This document shows, in pieces, positions 39,421-50,200 of a stretch of DNA of 64,000 nucleotides. Under the pieces are notes generated by a model that searched no databases, was not told the origin of the DNA, and worked only from the letters and a program-made list of their open reading frames with translations. Position numbers and translations under genes: made by a program. The stretch comes from Cardinalis cardinalis. Lineage: Eukaryota; Chordata; Aves; Passeriformes; Cardinalidae. The DNA lies in contig JACDOX010000003.1 of the NCBI GenBank assembly GCA_014549065.1, forward strand, positions 11,012,805 through 11,076,804, given 5' to 3'. How positions within the stretch are numbered: the first letter of the stretch is position 1; each line of letters opens with the position of its first letter.

Positions 39421-40871
39421 AAAATCAGAACTCTTAATGCTTCTTGTATTTAGTATGTAAGCTCGTTATTGTGAAAAGCTTTGGGATTTATATCTTAAGA
39501 CGCACTTGTTTTTTTTAAGTCAAATGAAAATCTAAATGAACTATCTGGATTTCAGTTTGTTTTGAGAAGTGATGATTTTAGGACCCTGTGAACTTTCTTT
39601 TTTAAATAGAGTTCTCGCAGTCCGCTAAGCAAATAACTTTAACCTTGTTATTGCAGGTTTAGTATTTGTTTCTATAGAAACAGCTGTTGACAGGGTTTTT
39701 TAAACTCTTCCTAATTTCTTAGCTTTCCAGTGAGTTCTAGAAAACAAGTTCCTGAAACTCTGGAAATCAGTAATCTATGCAAAAGAGAAATGTGTAGCTT
39801 TGCCTAAGCAGTAGAGATGGGGCAGATGTTGGCTGATTGAGAAGTGACTTGCTGAAAATGTATTGGTAGTACTTCCTTAAATGGTGACGTGATTCATCTG
39901 CATTACGTTTAGCATGTTTCTCAACAATTTCTGATTGACAGGAGACTCTNAGTACCAGTAGGGGGTTTGATTTTGACAATTTAAGTGTTTCAGGTGCGTC
40001 CTGTGATTTCTCAGTTGCATTCTTAGTCTTTTAAACTTTATCTAAAACTGAAAATAACTGATAGTTTTGCCAAATTTTTTTTCTGATAAATTCTAATAAA
40101 GCTTTTTAGAGAGAGCTCATACTTAAAAGATTTTTACAGTAATGGTTTTAATTTTTTAATTAACCATTATTGTCTGCTAGGTCAGTATACGTTCTGATAG
40201 ACTTTTTAGCTTATTTGCAGTGAATGTTTTTAAGTGTTGAAAACCAGCTTATCCAAAGTTTGCAGGTGCCCAGTGTGCCCTCAGGNGTGATTGATCTGCA
40301 GTTCCATTCCCAAGCCAGTGTTTGTTTGTGAATTGTTCTTGTTGGTCTTTAAGTTTTATGGTAGTTATATTTGTATTAAGGATAACTTTTGACAGATTTG
40401 TCCATTTAAAGGATGTTTAATATCTGAATGTGTTTGGAAAATATTTCTGTATTCCAGATTTGTGATGTGGAATTATTCTTAAGTTAATTTCTTTGCATAT
40501 GTTGGATGACTGTCATTATTAAGGTGTTTTTATCTGCTCAGTTGCTCCAAGTAGGTAAAAAAAATGGTTGAAGATTTTGCTTCTTACAAGACAAAGTGAA
40601 CTTATTTTATGAAAAATTAATCACATTTTAAGTTATGTTTTTGGAGTATTGAAATCTACTTAAAAACCATTTGTTTGACTTTTTCTGTCTTTATCTGGTG
40701 CTGATTCTTTACCCTTTTGTGGAACACATATTTTCAGTTGTTAACTGCTTCTCAGGAAATAGGACTTTCCTTCACTCCTAAGAAAACTCAGGGAAGGTGC
40801 TGTCCAGTGGAAGTGGGACTTTAAGTTTACATGTAACTTTAAAAGTGAAGATAGGGAGCCTGAACTTAGAA

Positions 40872-40900
40872 TTCTTTTTTCTCTCTCTCTTTTTTTTTTT
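40872..40900 (+). repeat. 29-base polypyrimidine tract with CT core
   Basis: A pure pyrimidine tract consists of T runs flanking five CT repeats and is followed by GTCAGCTACTG. The tract plus CAG resembles a splice acceptor, but the sequence behind it has no recognisable coding content. Confidence 0.85.
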
Positions 40901-43900
40901 GTCAGCTACTGTTTCACCTTTAAAGCTAAATATTTGGTTTGGCTGCCATTTTATCAGTCACTTTATGTACACGTGAGTTCAATGAAAAATAATTTATCAC
41001 AGAAATTTCTTAGCTAATATTGTATTAGATANAAAGAAATGTTTGCAAATCAGACAAGATAAACAATTTCCTTGTCATTACTTCNGTATTAGCGCATTTC
41101 TAAAAAGAACTGTCACATTGCCTTTCTTCAGTAAAATAAACTCTAAATTCTTTACTGGAGTAAAAATTTTAAGACACTTATATTGAGGGCAAAGTGATTT
41201 GTCTGTGCAGGTCACCTGTGGTACCATAATGCTTAATATTGGAACAATTGGGAATATGGGAAAAATTGCATGTTTAAATAGTGTGGGTTCTGCAGAAAAA
41301 GATGATGCCATATTCATACTCCACTGAGCCGACCTTACATCCTAAACTTCTAGAGTACCAGGTGTTTATTAGCCTACAGAGTTGCCCAAAGCTGGGATCA
41401 NCTGTTTTGTTTAATCTTCCATGTATTCCCTAGGGATTATGCTGAGTTAATTTCAGGTACACCTGTAGTCTCCTTGTTTTCTCTTTCCTAGTCCTCATCA
41501 GTGGCATCTATTTAATATCATTGTGGCTTTAAGTGCTGAGGAAACATGAGGGAAAACAGTGGGTGNGGTCAGTGATGGACAAGGATGTGTAAGAAGTGGT
41601 TCTTAGAGTGAATATAGAGAAATTTATTTTGAGTCAAGGTTAAAGCTGTTTGGGGCCCTAGTGATGCCATTAGTCCTCTCTGCCCTCACTGGCCTTCTGA
41701 TTGCAGCTGCAGCTCAAGCGCACAGGAGCTTGGATGAGCATTTGTGCCATAGGGATGCTCTTCTTGCCCTCTGACAGCATCAGTGAGCAGCTCCAACCTG
41801 CAGCTCTACTTTGCTTCCTGGTGAGCAGCAAAGGTCTCGGACCCTCTGCAGAAAGTCACCTGCCAAATGCTTTTACTTCTCCTGTGGGCTGGTGGGTGCG
41901 AGATGGGCTGTGTATGACAATGGACTGTGCTGTGCTACGTCTTGCTGGGAATTACACAGCCCTTTTTGCTAGAGTGGTTTTGGCAGCACTCTGAGAAGCT
42001 GCAATCCCCAGCCATCTTTGATGTAGGCAGTTCCNCAAATGCCCCTGTAGGTCAGGACAAATTCCCCAAATGTAGCTGAATGGGCCAAATGCTGCAGGAT
42101 GTGGGGTCTNGCCTGTGCCTAGACTGGACTAACATAGAAATTTGTGGGTTTACACCACTTTCAGATTTAAATATTTCAAAATACTTAAATGTTTGCTTAG
42201 CTTACTTGAACCTGTAGATTAGAAATGAAAGCAAGTTACTTAGACTGTAATTCAGTACTTCTTTGAAGTGTGCTTTAATATCCATGGCTCTCTTGGAATT
42301 TTAGACCAAATGCTTGTTCCAGTAGTGCTGTATTGTCTATGATCTGCTTCTTCTCTCAGTCCTGTGCCTTAAAATTGCTCTCTTGAAATAGTGCAGATGA
42401 AAGAAAATAGGAAAATGTTTCCAAAATCTGTCTTGATTGAGCAGCAAATGCTCAAACAAGATATTATAGCTGGTGATGTTTTGTTTTGTGACCAACTGCG
42501 AACTCTCAGATCTGGTCTATATTTTCTTGCAGTTGCAGCTGTAGATGTCTTGAGAAGTTATTTTTTAACCTACTTGTTTAGTAAGGTATTTTATTTTCTT
42601 TAGCAGTGTGCCTTAAAAGCAACAACAACACAAAAACTCTGCTCCAGACTACAGTACAAGAAATTTAATCATAAGCCAGANTTCTGTGGTATGGTTCTGA
42701 GCTGTAATACAGCATTTTCATAGTGGAGCAGGTAGTGTCAAAATAAAAATGTATTTATGCTGAAAAGTATACTTCTAAAATGCTTTAAANGGCAGCTACA
42801 TGGTGTGGGAATTGAGCTAGGCATCAAGTATTTCCTGTAATTTCTGTGTCACACAGTGGCATCAGATTTGTTATTTTCCCCTTTCTCCCTACTCCGGTTA
42901 AACCCTGAGTTCATGTAGGCCGTGTAAACTTCTATATTTGCACATTTTTCATTATTTAAGGCTTGAAATTGGCTNAAATTTTGAAATTGGATGTTAAAAT
43001 TTTAGATTTAGCAGTCATTTAATAATTGTGTTTTTTCCTCTGGTTGTGTTGCAGGTAATACATACAGTGCAGCCTTTTAAATAGTCTCTCTCAAAGCTTT
43101 GTAAAAATCAGATATGAAATAATTAAAAATTCATTTGNGGTTATGGTTGTGAATTTGACTGATGAAAGGTTGAGTGGTCAGTTAATAAATGTTCTTGGGT
43201 AGCCTGACCTATGGCTTCCTCAGGGTCATTTTGTGCCCTCTTCTGGGCCTTGAGTGTTGGGATCATGAAGTACATGACGATTGTCTTTCTCAAAAGTTTG
43301 AGTAAAATTTGGCAATGGAGAAGCAAAGCAGGCCACAAATTGGCAGAGAACCTAAAGTACCGGCTGATCCTAAACCCCTACTCTTTGTACTCTTGTATTA
43401 GAAAAATCATTTCCGTATGATAATGTAGTAATTATTCCACTGCAGGAATACTACAGGATTGGTTTGGTTTTGTTGTGGAGATGCAGAACACTGGGAAAAA
43501 ACATGTTATTGAAATAACCATTTAATTTTCACTGGGCCTCTAAATGTGAGCAGGTAGGAGATCTATTATGCCTCTAGTCCTGCTTAACTGTTTTTGTCTT
43601 AGACATTTAAGCCATGGCCATCTTTGTTTTCTTAATCATCTTATATAACCAGGATAAAGCCTGAATTTGGAGGGCTGGTCCTTCAAACATAAGGGCTGGC
43701 AACTTAAGTTTAGATGGNGGAAAAAAAATCAGAATCTTGCAGAAATTCACAAGTAAGCCCCAGCTGGCCTTGCAACACTTGTAATCTGTGGATTTGCAAC
43801 AGAAGGTGTCAAACAGTATGTATATGTGCATTGAATTGTATATATATTGAATTGGATACAAAGTACTTTGTAGACCAAAATGAAAATACTTTTTTAAAAT

Positions 43901-44268
43901 ATGCATTATTTCAATTAATCNTCTTAGTGGTTAGAGGTATGTGGCAAAGGTAAAGAAGTCAAAACCTTGAGGGGCAGTAGTTTTATGAAAATAGTTTTTT
44001 AATTGATTCTCCTAAATGAACTANAAAGTATCTGTTGTCAAGTATCTCATGGATTTCAAAATAGCCCTGTACCAGTACTAATTGTTTTTAACTGTGGAGG
44101 TGACTAACACTAGCGTTAGACACAAGGCTGAAAGAACTGTGTGCCACAGACCTGGCTCTCTGTGACTGTCTGTTGACTTAGAGGNGGCAGTTTTTTCCAC
44201 TCCACATATGTGCTAAAAATAGAAGTTGAGTAGATTGAACTACACTTGATAGGGAGAAGGGTGTTTCT

Positions 44269-44404
44269 GGAGCCATCAGTCCTAGTCTTAAATGAGAATG
44301 GGCTAGACTTCCAGCTCTGCCACAGACTTCTGGTGTGCTTGTCAGCAAGGGCCTTCTCTGCCCTTGTCTGTCACTCCTCTGTAAGCTGGACACGTCATTA
44401 ATAG
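44269..44404 (+). mobile_element. Probable ancient MIR-type SINE remnant
   Basis: The order of blocks follows the MIR consensus on the plus strand. GGAGCCATCAGTCCT is followed, after an apparent short insertion, by CCAGCTCTGCCACAGACTTC (44311-44330) and GGTGTGCTTGTCAGCAAGGG. Next come CTGTCACTCCTCTGTAAGCTGG (split here only by gaps) and ATTAATAGT. These correspond to the MIR segments around GGAGCCAGACTGCC, CCGGCTCTGCCAC, GTGTGACCTTGGGCAAG, CTCATCTGTAAAATGGGG and ATAATAGT. Divergence is high, as expected for a copy of this age. I am moderately sure. Confidence 0.55.
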
Positions 44405-45279
44405 TGGGAGAATGCTGTTAATGACTAGGTTGTCTTCTGATGCCAGCCTTTGCAGTGGGCATCAAAACTGACTTCTGGGGCTCAGTGGTTGTCTGATCTC
44501 CTGGGATCCTCCTAGGCTGCTGCAGAGTAAATGTCTAGCAAGTGGTAGGGGCAGCTTTTTGCTGGGTTTTGGAGCAGTCTCTCCAGTAGTCAGAGCTGTG
44601 TATGAATAGACTGTACCCTAAACACTTTGTGGTCCAGATATGTTGCTCAGCATAGGTGAGATTTGAATAATCTGCAGTGATCAGTCCAAGTGTGAAATGC
44701 TGGGAGGTTAAAATCCAGCATCTGTACTTGTGGTGACAGTTGGCCTTGCTGCTGCTTTCATGGTTTGTTAAGGTATGGATCGGNTTTTTTTCATTAAAAG
44801 GAAATTTGTNATTTTCTAGTCTGAACTCNCCTACTGGCAGTTGCCAGAACTGAAAGACTCCTCTGAAAGACCATCTCCTGGTTGTGACAGNTATCTCAGT
44901 AGGAAAAATTACCATCTCCATATTGCTATTGAGGTATTAGCTGCTGTGTCTGCCTAGGGATCCCAGGAGAACATCCTGAAAAGCGCTGCAGAGACGGAGC
45001 TGCAGGATGTTGCAGAGCTTGTTTTACCTGGAAAGGATTTCCAAGGCAGACTGGTGTTAATGGCCACACGAGGCAGCTGTTGGGAGGATATTGCCTCCTT
45101 CCAGTGCCTCTTCTTATCCCAAGGACCAGTCCTTTGAGTTTCCTTCCNCTTTTGCCCTGTTAGCTCTTACTGGTATCCTTTTGATAGACTATTAGTCATT
45201 GCATCTCTTGCATGTGAAAAATTCATTTTGTTTAATGTGGCTACAGAGTGTTTGATCTCAAGCCTTCCTGTTGTTTTAG

Positions 45280-45740
45280 CCCTGTGTGTCTCTTGTTAAC
45301 GCAGTAATCCCTGCTGTAATGTATCCTTGCATTAGTCACTGCTATCAAAGGCTTGATCCGGTGTGATTTAATGTAAGAAATTATTCTGTTAGCCTAAATG
45401 CAAAAATCTGTTTTTCTTCCCCCCCTCTTTTGTTTCTTTCCCCCTCCATCCCACTGTGCATTGTATAGGCTTTTTATTTATTCTGCCAGATTGACAAGAT
45501 TATAAATGAGAGCTGCATGTTGAAGCCTCTAATTTTTCATAAGTAAATGAATTAATTTATCATAGCTGTTGTGTTTTATTGCTGTCTCGATGCCAGACTG
45601 GCCAGCTTCTTTATTCCCCTTTTACTTTCTAAATACTGAATCCATGTCATTGTGTTTGACAGCTTTCTGGTTCCCCTGTCAGATGCAATTTGGTGCTAAT
45701 CACATTTTCTTTGCTTAGTGTCAGTGTTACAGGCCATGCA
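45280..45740. other. Candidate conserved non-coding element
   Basis: The block has no long coding frame and no repeat, but it is rich in motifs such as TTGACAAG and TTGACAGC (TALE homeodomain-like), ATGAATTAATTTATCAT and GCTAATCACA, set in non-repetitive mixed-composition DNA. This pattern is typical of deeply conserved vertebrate regulatory elements. The call is by style and motif content only; no alignment was possible. It stops about 320 bases before the assembly gap. Confidence 0.3.
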
Positions 45741-46064
45741 TAATATTCCTGTATGTCCACTTATTTACTTGAAACACAGCTGAAATGTCTTGGGCATTAA
45801 TCTGATGAAGCTACTACATTAGAATACAAAAATGATGCTTGAGTAGTAGGATAATGTGGTGTGGCAGATGTGCAGTAGATAACATTAAGGCTAAAGCAGT
45901 AATCTTTATCAAGCTCTGGTGCATTTTATTTGTTGGTTTTGCATACCTTTTCCTAAAAAAAAATTGTTATCAGTTTTGCTTCATTAAAATGGTGTCACTT
46001 AAGATGTAATTACTTCTTTATGATCAACTATGACAAACTGCTTCTATTCTTCCCTCCTCTCCAC

Positions 46065-46141
46065 NNNNNNNNNNNNNNNNNNNNNNNNNNNNNNNNNNNN
46101 NNNNNNNNNNNNNNNNNNNNNNNNNNNNNNNNNNNNNNNNN
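46065..46141. other. Assembly gap, 77 N
   Basis: A continuous run of 77 ambiguous bases is the only gap in the window, apart from scattered single or double N. The flanks are a pyrimidine-rich CTTCCCTCCTCTCCAC on the left and GTTCGAGTC on the right. The true length may differ from the number of N. Confidence 0.99.
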
Positions 46142-47198
46142 GTTCGAGTCATGGGACACACTTCATATATGCTTACTTTTAGTGGGAGTGTTCAAGTCTT
46201 TCAGTTACTCCTTTGGAATGTTTCAACTTCCTGTTAAAACTGTTCATACATCTCTGCAGATGCTCCTATTAATGGAGCCCTGAATATTTACAATTTCAGT
46301 AAAATCCAGTAGTCTGTTATTGAAAGCTAGAGTATGCTGTAGGTGTTCCTCTCCTAACTCCTGAAAGGTAGATTTGCAATGCATTTGCTTAAATGTATTG
46401 AAACTATACTTCATAGTATGTGTTTTCCCAGGTACCTGGTAATGCTTTTTATTGGTATGTTTTGAAATCCTTCATTCCCAACAAAGAAAAGTTCATGTTT
46501 TTGGAACACCTTGAAACTATGGGTCCCTATAGTGCATATCAGGNTTTTGGGTTTGCTACTATTTACCTACTGAATTACACATGTTNTTTGGTTTCTGCAT
46601 GTTTTTGTCTACTCCAAAATCCTGCTGTGAACTCCTCTGCTGCTGTATAGAAACAGTGATGATGGCTTGTGAAAGGTCCAACTGCTTTAGAGGCTATTCA
46701 AATCTATTCTCCCTTTGAAAGAGTGCATTTAAATATGAGATTTGGGAAAGTATGTAGTGTTGATTTGTCATAAAATGGATGAATTTTGAGAAATGTATAG
46801 TTTGTGAAAGAATTCAGACTAGTGTGTGCTNGTCAGCCCCAAAGACAAGGATTTTTTTCATAGCAGTACTGTCTACAGATGAGCCTTGCAGCTTAGTCTT
46901 TATTTTAGATTACATATGAATGTTAGGAGTAAGAGTTTCTGTGAAGTGAATCAGCAGTTCTAAAATTTCCATCTCTTGGTATGGGAATTCTGTTCCCACA
47001 CAAAGAAATGCAAAGCTGGAAAAAAAGCTTTATGGAGAGCACGTGAATTCTGCTTAACAATATTTGCATGTCTCTGCAGACAGACTTTATGTGCTCCCAA
47101 TAAAGCATCTTGGCAAGTAATTAAAGTGCAAGTCAGTACCTGGTGGGGGTTTCTGTCGAAGTNATTTCATACAACAGGCAGTTTTGTCTGTTCTTTGA

Positions 47199-47266
47199 GA
47201 GCTCTGGATTCTTGAAGACTGCAGCTTCACCTGAGCTCTGGATTCTTGAAAACTGCAGCTTCACCT
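47199..47266 (+). repeat. Tandem duplication of a 34-bp unit, two copies
   Basis: Copy one is 47199-47232 and copy two 47233-47266, starting GAGCTCTGGATTCTTGAA and ending CAGCTTCACCT. They differ at a single base (GAAGACT versus GAAAACT). The duplication looks recent and has no visible function. Confidence 0.95.
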
Positions 47267-50200
47267 GAAACCCTAAATAAAGAATTCTAGTTTCAAATAT
47301 CTTTCATACAATATGGCTTATGATGTTGAAATTCTTTTCTTGTAAAAAGAACAGGTTAAAATTCCTTTCTGCTTTTTGCAGTCAGAGTGCTGACACTGAC
47401 CTGCAGGGCTGTTGTGGCCTGCAGGGAGTGGGACCTTGAGTTCTGAGATGTGTCATTGGTTTTGTGACCAGTCATGGGTAAGTGATTTGATGTACCACAT
47501 CAGTTCTTCTGTATGGAAAAGTAAGATCAAAACTTGAAGTACTTGGGCTGTTAACAGAAAACGTTAGTAAGGAAAAAAGATATTTTTGTTTCACTTGAAA
47601 GAAATAGACTGAAGTCCATGCTTGTCATGGATGTTGTGTATGATCTTTGATAAATCGGTTTCTTTGTGCACTTATCTCTCCTAGTGGACTAGGAAGGATA
47701 ATTCTGTGGTACTTCACAAGTCTTCATGAATCATACATGTACCACACATGTCTGAGTATATATAGAGTGCACTTCTTGTATTTGGTGATTTTTGTGACTT
47801 TCCATTGTGATTGCATAGATAGTGTGCTGTTAGTAGCAAATAAGCTTAGTGAAACCAGTGCAGTTTTCTGGACATTAGGTGCTTCAGTTAAAATTAAGGA
47901 ATTGGAATGTAGCTCTTGAGGTTTTNTTTTGTTTGTGCAAATGGAAAATGTTTAATAACATAAACATATCATCCACTGAGAATATGGNGAAGTTCTTCAT
48001 ATTGTCTTACACTTTTGGTAGGATGTTAATTCAACATTTTGAGGTTTTTTTAAAATAATTGAATACAATACAAAACAATTCCTGNTTATTAGCAGAGCTG
48101 CTGGCTTTTTGTTTGTGTTCCTTTTTAGAATGCTTCAACAGTATTTGTATCTGCTTTAAATTTCCAAAAATATTAGTTTACGTGGTCAAAGGCATCTAAA
48201 TCTATATCATTATAGTGGAGCTAGAACTGAAGATGGGATTTGTGGTANCTTAAAATCATTTCACCCCATTTAGGTAAAATTATAGGGCAGTTCATTGTGC
48301 TGCATTATATATTGGGGGGTGGATGTGATTTTTTTGATTTNTATTTATTCATTTATATTTTGTTGTTGATTTGGAAAATACTAAAAGAGTTCCAAAGTAA
48401 GATTGAAGTGAGTATATTCAACCCTTAGCCTCTGTGCTGAGACTCCCTGTGGTGATGATTAATTGGTAATGTAAACATCTGTGAGGGAATAGTGGAAGTG
48501 CCAGCCTTTTCAGAGGGGCTGTGACTGGATGGTAGGCTTCATGTTCATGTGATGTGGAAGAAAGTACCCATAGTAGTCACTTGCTGTTAGTGACTCAGAT
48601 GATTTAGCTTGTGTTTTTTAATAATACCTGAGGAAATATTAGTTGAGTGACTTAACTAAAGAATGTTGGTGAAGCTCTGATCTGGTTGGATGTGCAATAC
48701 ATCTTGTGCGTTTCTGCTAGTGTTTTGGGTGACCTTGTTTTGGGGAGAGTGGTAGACTAATCAAGTTGGTCAGCACGTGTTGAAGATGAGGAAGAGTAAT
48801 GGTAGAGTCCTGCAGGTGTGAGTGGGGATATTACTAACATAGAGACGTACAGTCAATTTCCATGATTTCTATTTACATAGTACTGATGTGAGAATCTTGA
48901 ACTGATGGGTTTCCAAAGACAGAATGCGAATTGTGATGAAAATGTATCGCCTAGGATTCCCTTGCGTTTGCTGATGTTTGTCTGGGCATGAAGTGGCTGA
49001 GGTGGACAAGTGCTGTTTGTATGCCTGTAGCTGCAGTGTAGCATTTGCTGGCATCTCTCTCCTGTATGAAGTGTCAGGCTGCTCTGGCTGTTCCCACTAC
49101 CAGCACCACGTGCCATCATCTGCAGTAGAGAGAAGCATGTAAAGGGAAGGGTGCACCAGGTCTAGTGGCTGACAGTGTTCCAAGTGCCTGCTTGAGCAGG
49201 GCTATTCCATCTGCTGGCAGGCTTCTGGCTGGCAGCTGCCACCTTGGTGCAATTGAAACTGAAACATGCTGCTTATATGATAAAAAAGCCTTTTTTCTTC
49301 TTCCCCCCAGACGTGCCATATTGTGTCTTTAAAAGAGCTTAAAGGAAACCATCTAGAGACTTCTAAAAATGAGTGATAGTTTTTCAAAGCTTGCTAAAAA
49401 TACTGGTATGCAGGAAACCCTGTTAAGGTTGTTTTTCAGTAACACATACTTAACATACCTGGTGTGAAATGAAAGTTGAAGCAGTGCTTGTTTGGTGCTC
49501 TTGGATAGGGAAACTTTCAGAAAGGATTAGGTGCATAATCACATCAGCAGTTGTTGCCTCTTTTGTTGGCTTTTAATGCAGCTGCTAATGGATTCAGNTT
49601 TTTTTGTTGGTTTTTTCTTTTAACAAAACATCAGTTAATGTGAGAATTAATATCTGATAATGGGGAGCAAGAAATCTTTGAATGTTAATGGTATTATGTA
49701 TGCTCTCTCTACCCTTTTATATTTGCATTCTAATAGGATTGGAATCTTTTAATGGCATAAAAAAGTCTGTAAAGAGATTGAGTGTGGGTAAACCCTCAGT
49801 GATGCACTTTTGGTTGACAAATTTGGGTTGCTGTTGTATTTCACTCTCAGTGTAACAACTGTGTTGATTGCAGAAGGGAAAAAAGCTTTAGTAGTTAGCG
49901 GGTTATGTCCTGAGATCCTGTTTCCTAACCATAGAGTGAACTGCCTGAAGTCTTAAGTGATTGAAAAGTAAACAAAAATGCATTTAAAGTAATAGGATTT
50001 CAATTAAATATATTTCTGCATTTATTTAAAAGAATAATTGATTTTTAGTGATTGATCCCCACTAAAATGTTGATGTGCAATCAAATGTCTTTACATTGAA
50101 TTTAACACTTTTTTAAAAAGAGGAAAATGCATTATATGCATATTTATGCAATGATACTTAGCATACATTTATTCAGTCTTAATTTTTACATTTAGCTTAG

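Larger units (their letters stand above)
31261..44268. other. Non-coding unique DNA (no gene seen)
   Basis: About 13 kb with no recognisable gene. It includes a block at 32300-32540 that reads like a conserved non-coding element, a GC-richer stretch at 35640-36050 with overlapping small open frames on both strands, T/G low complexity at 39344-39420, a 29-base polypyrimidine tract at 40872-40900, and a GC-richer stretch at 41640-42120 containing an exon-like segment (41707-41820). A recursive-splice-like CAGGTAATA lies behind a pyrimidine tract at 43028-43060. None of the open frames is assignable to a family. Confidence 0.7.
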
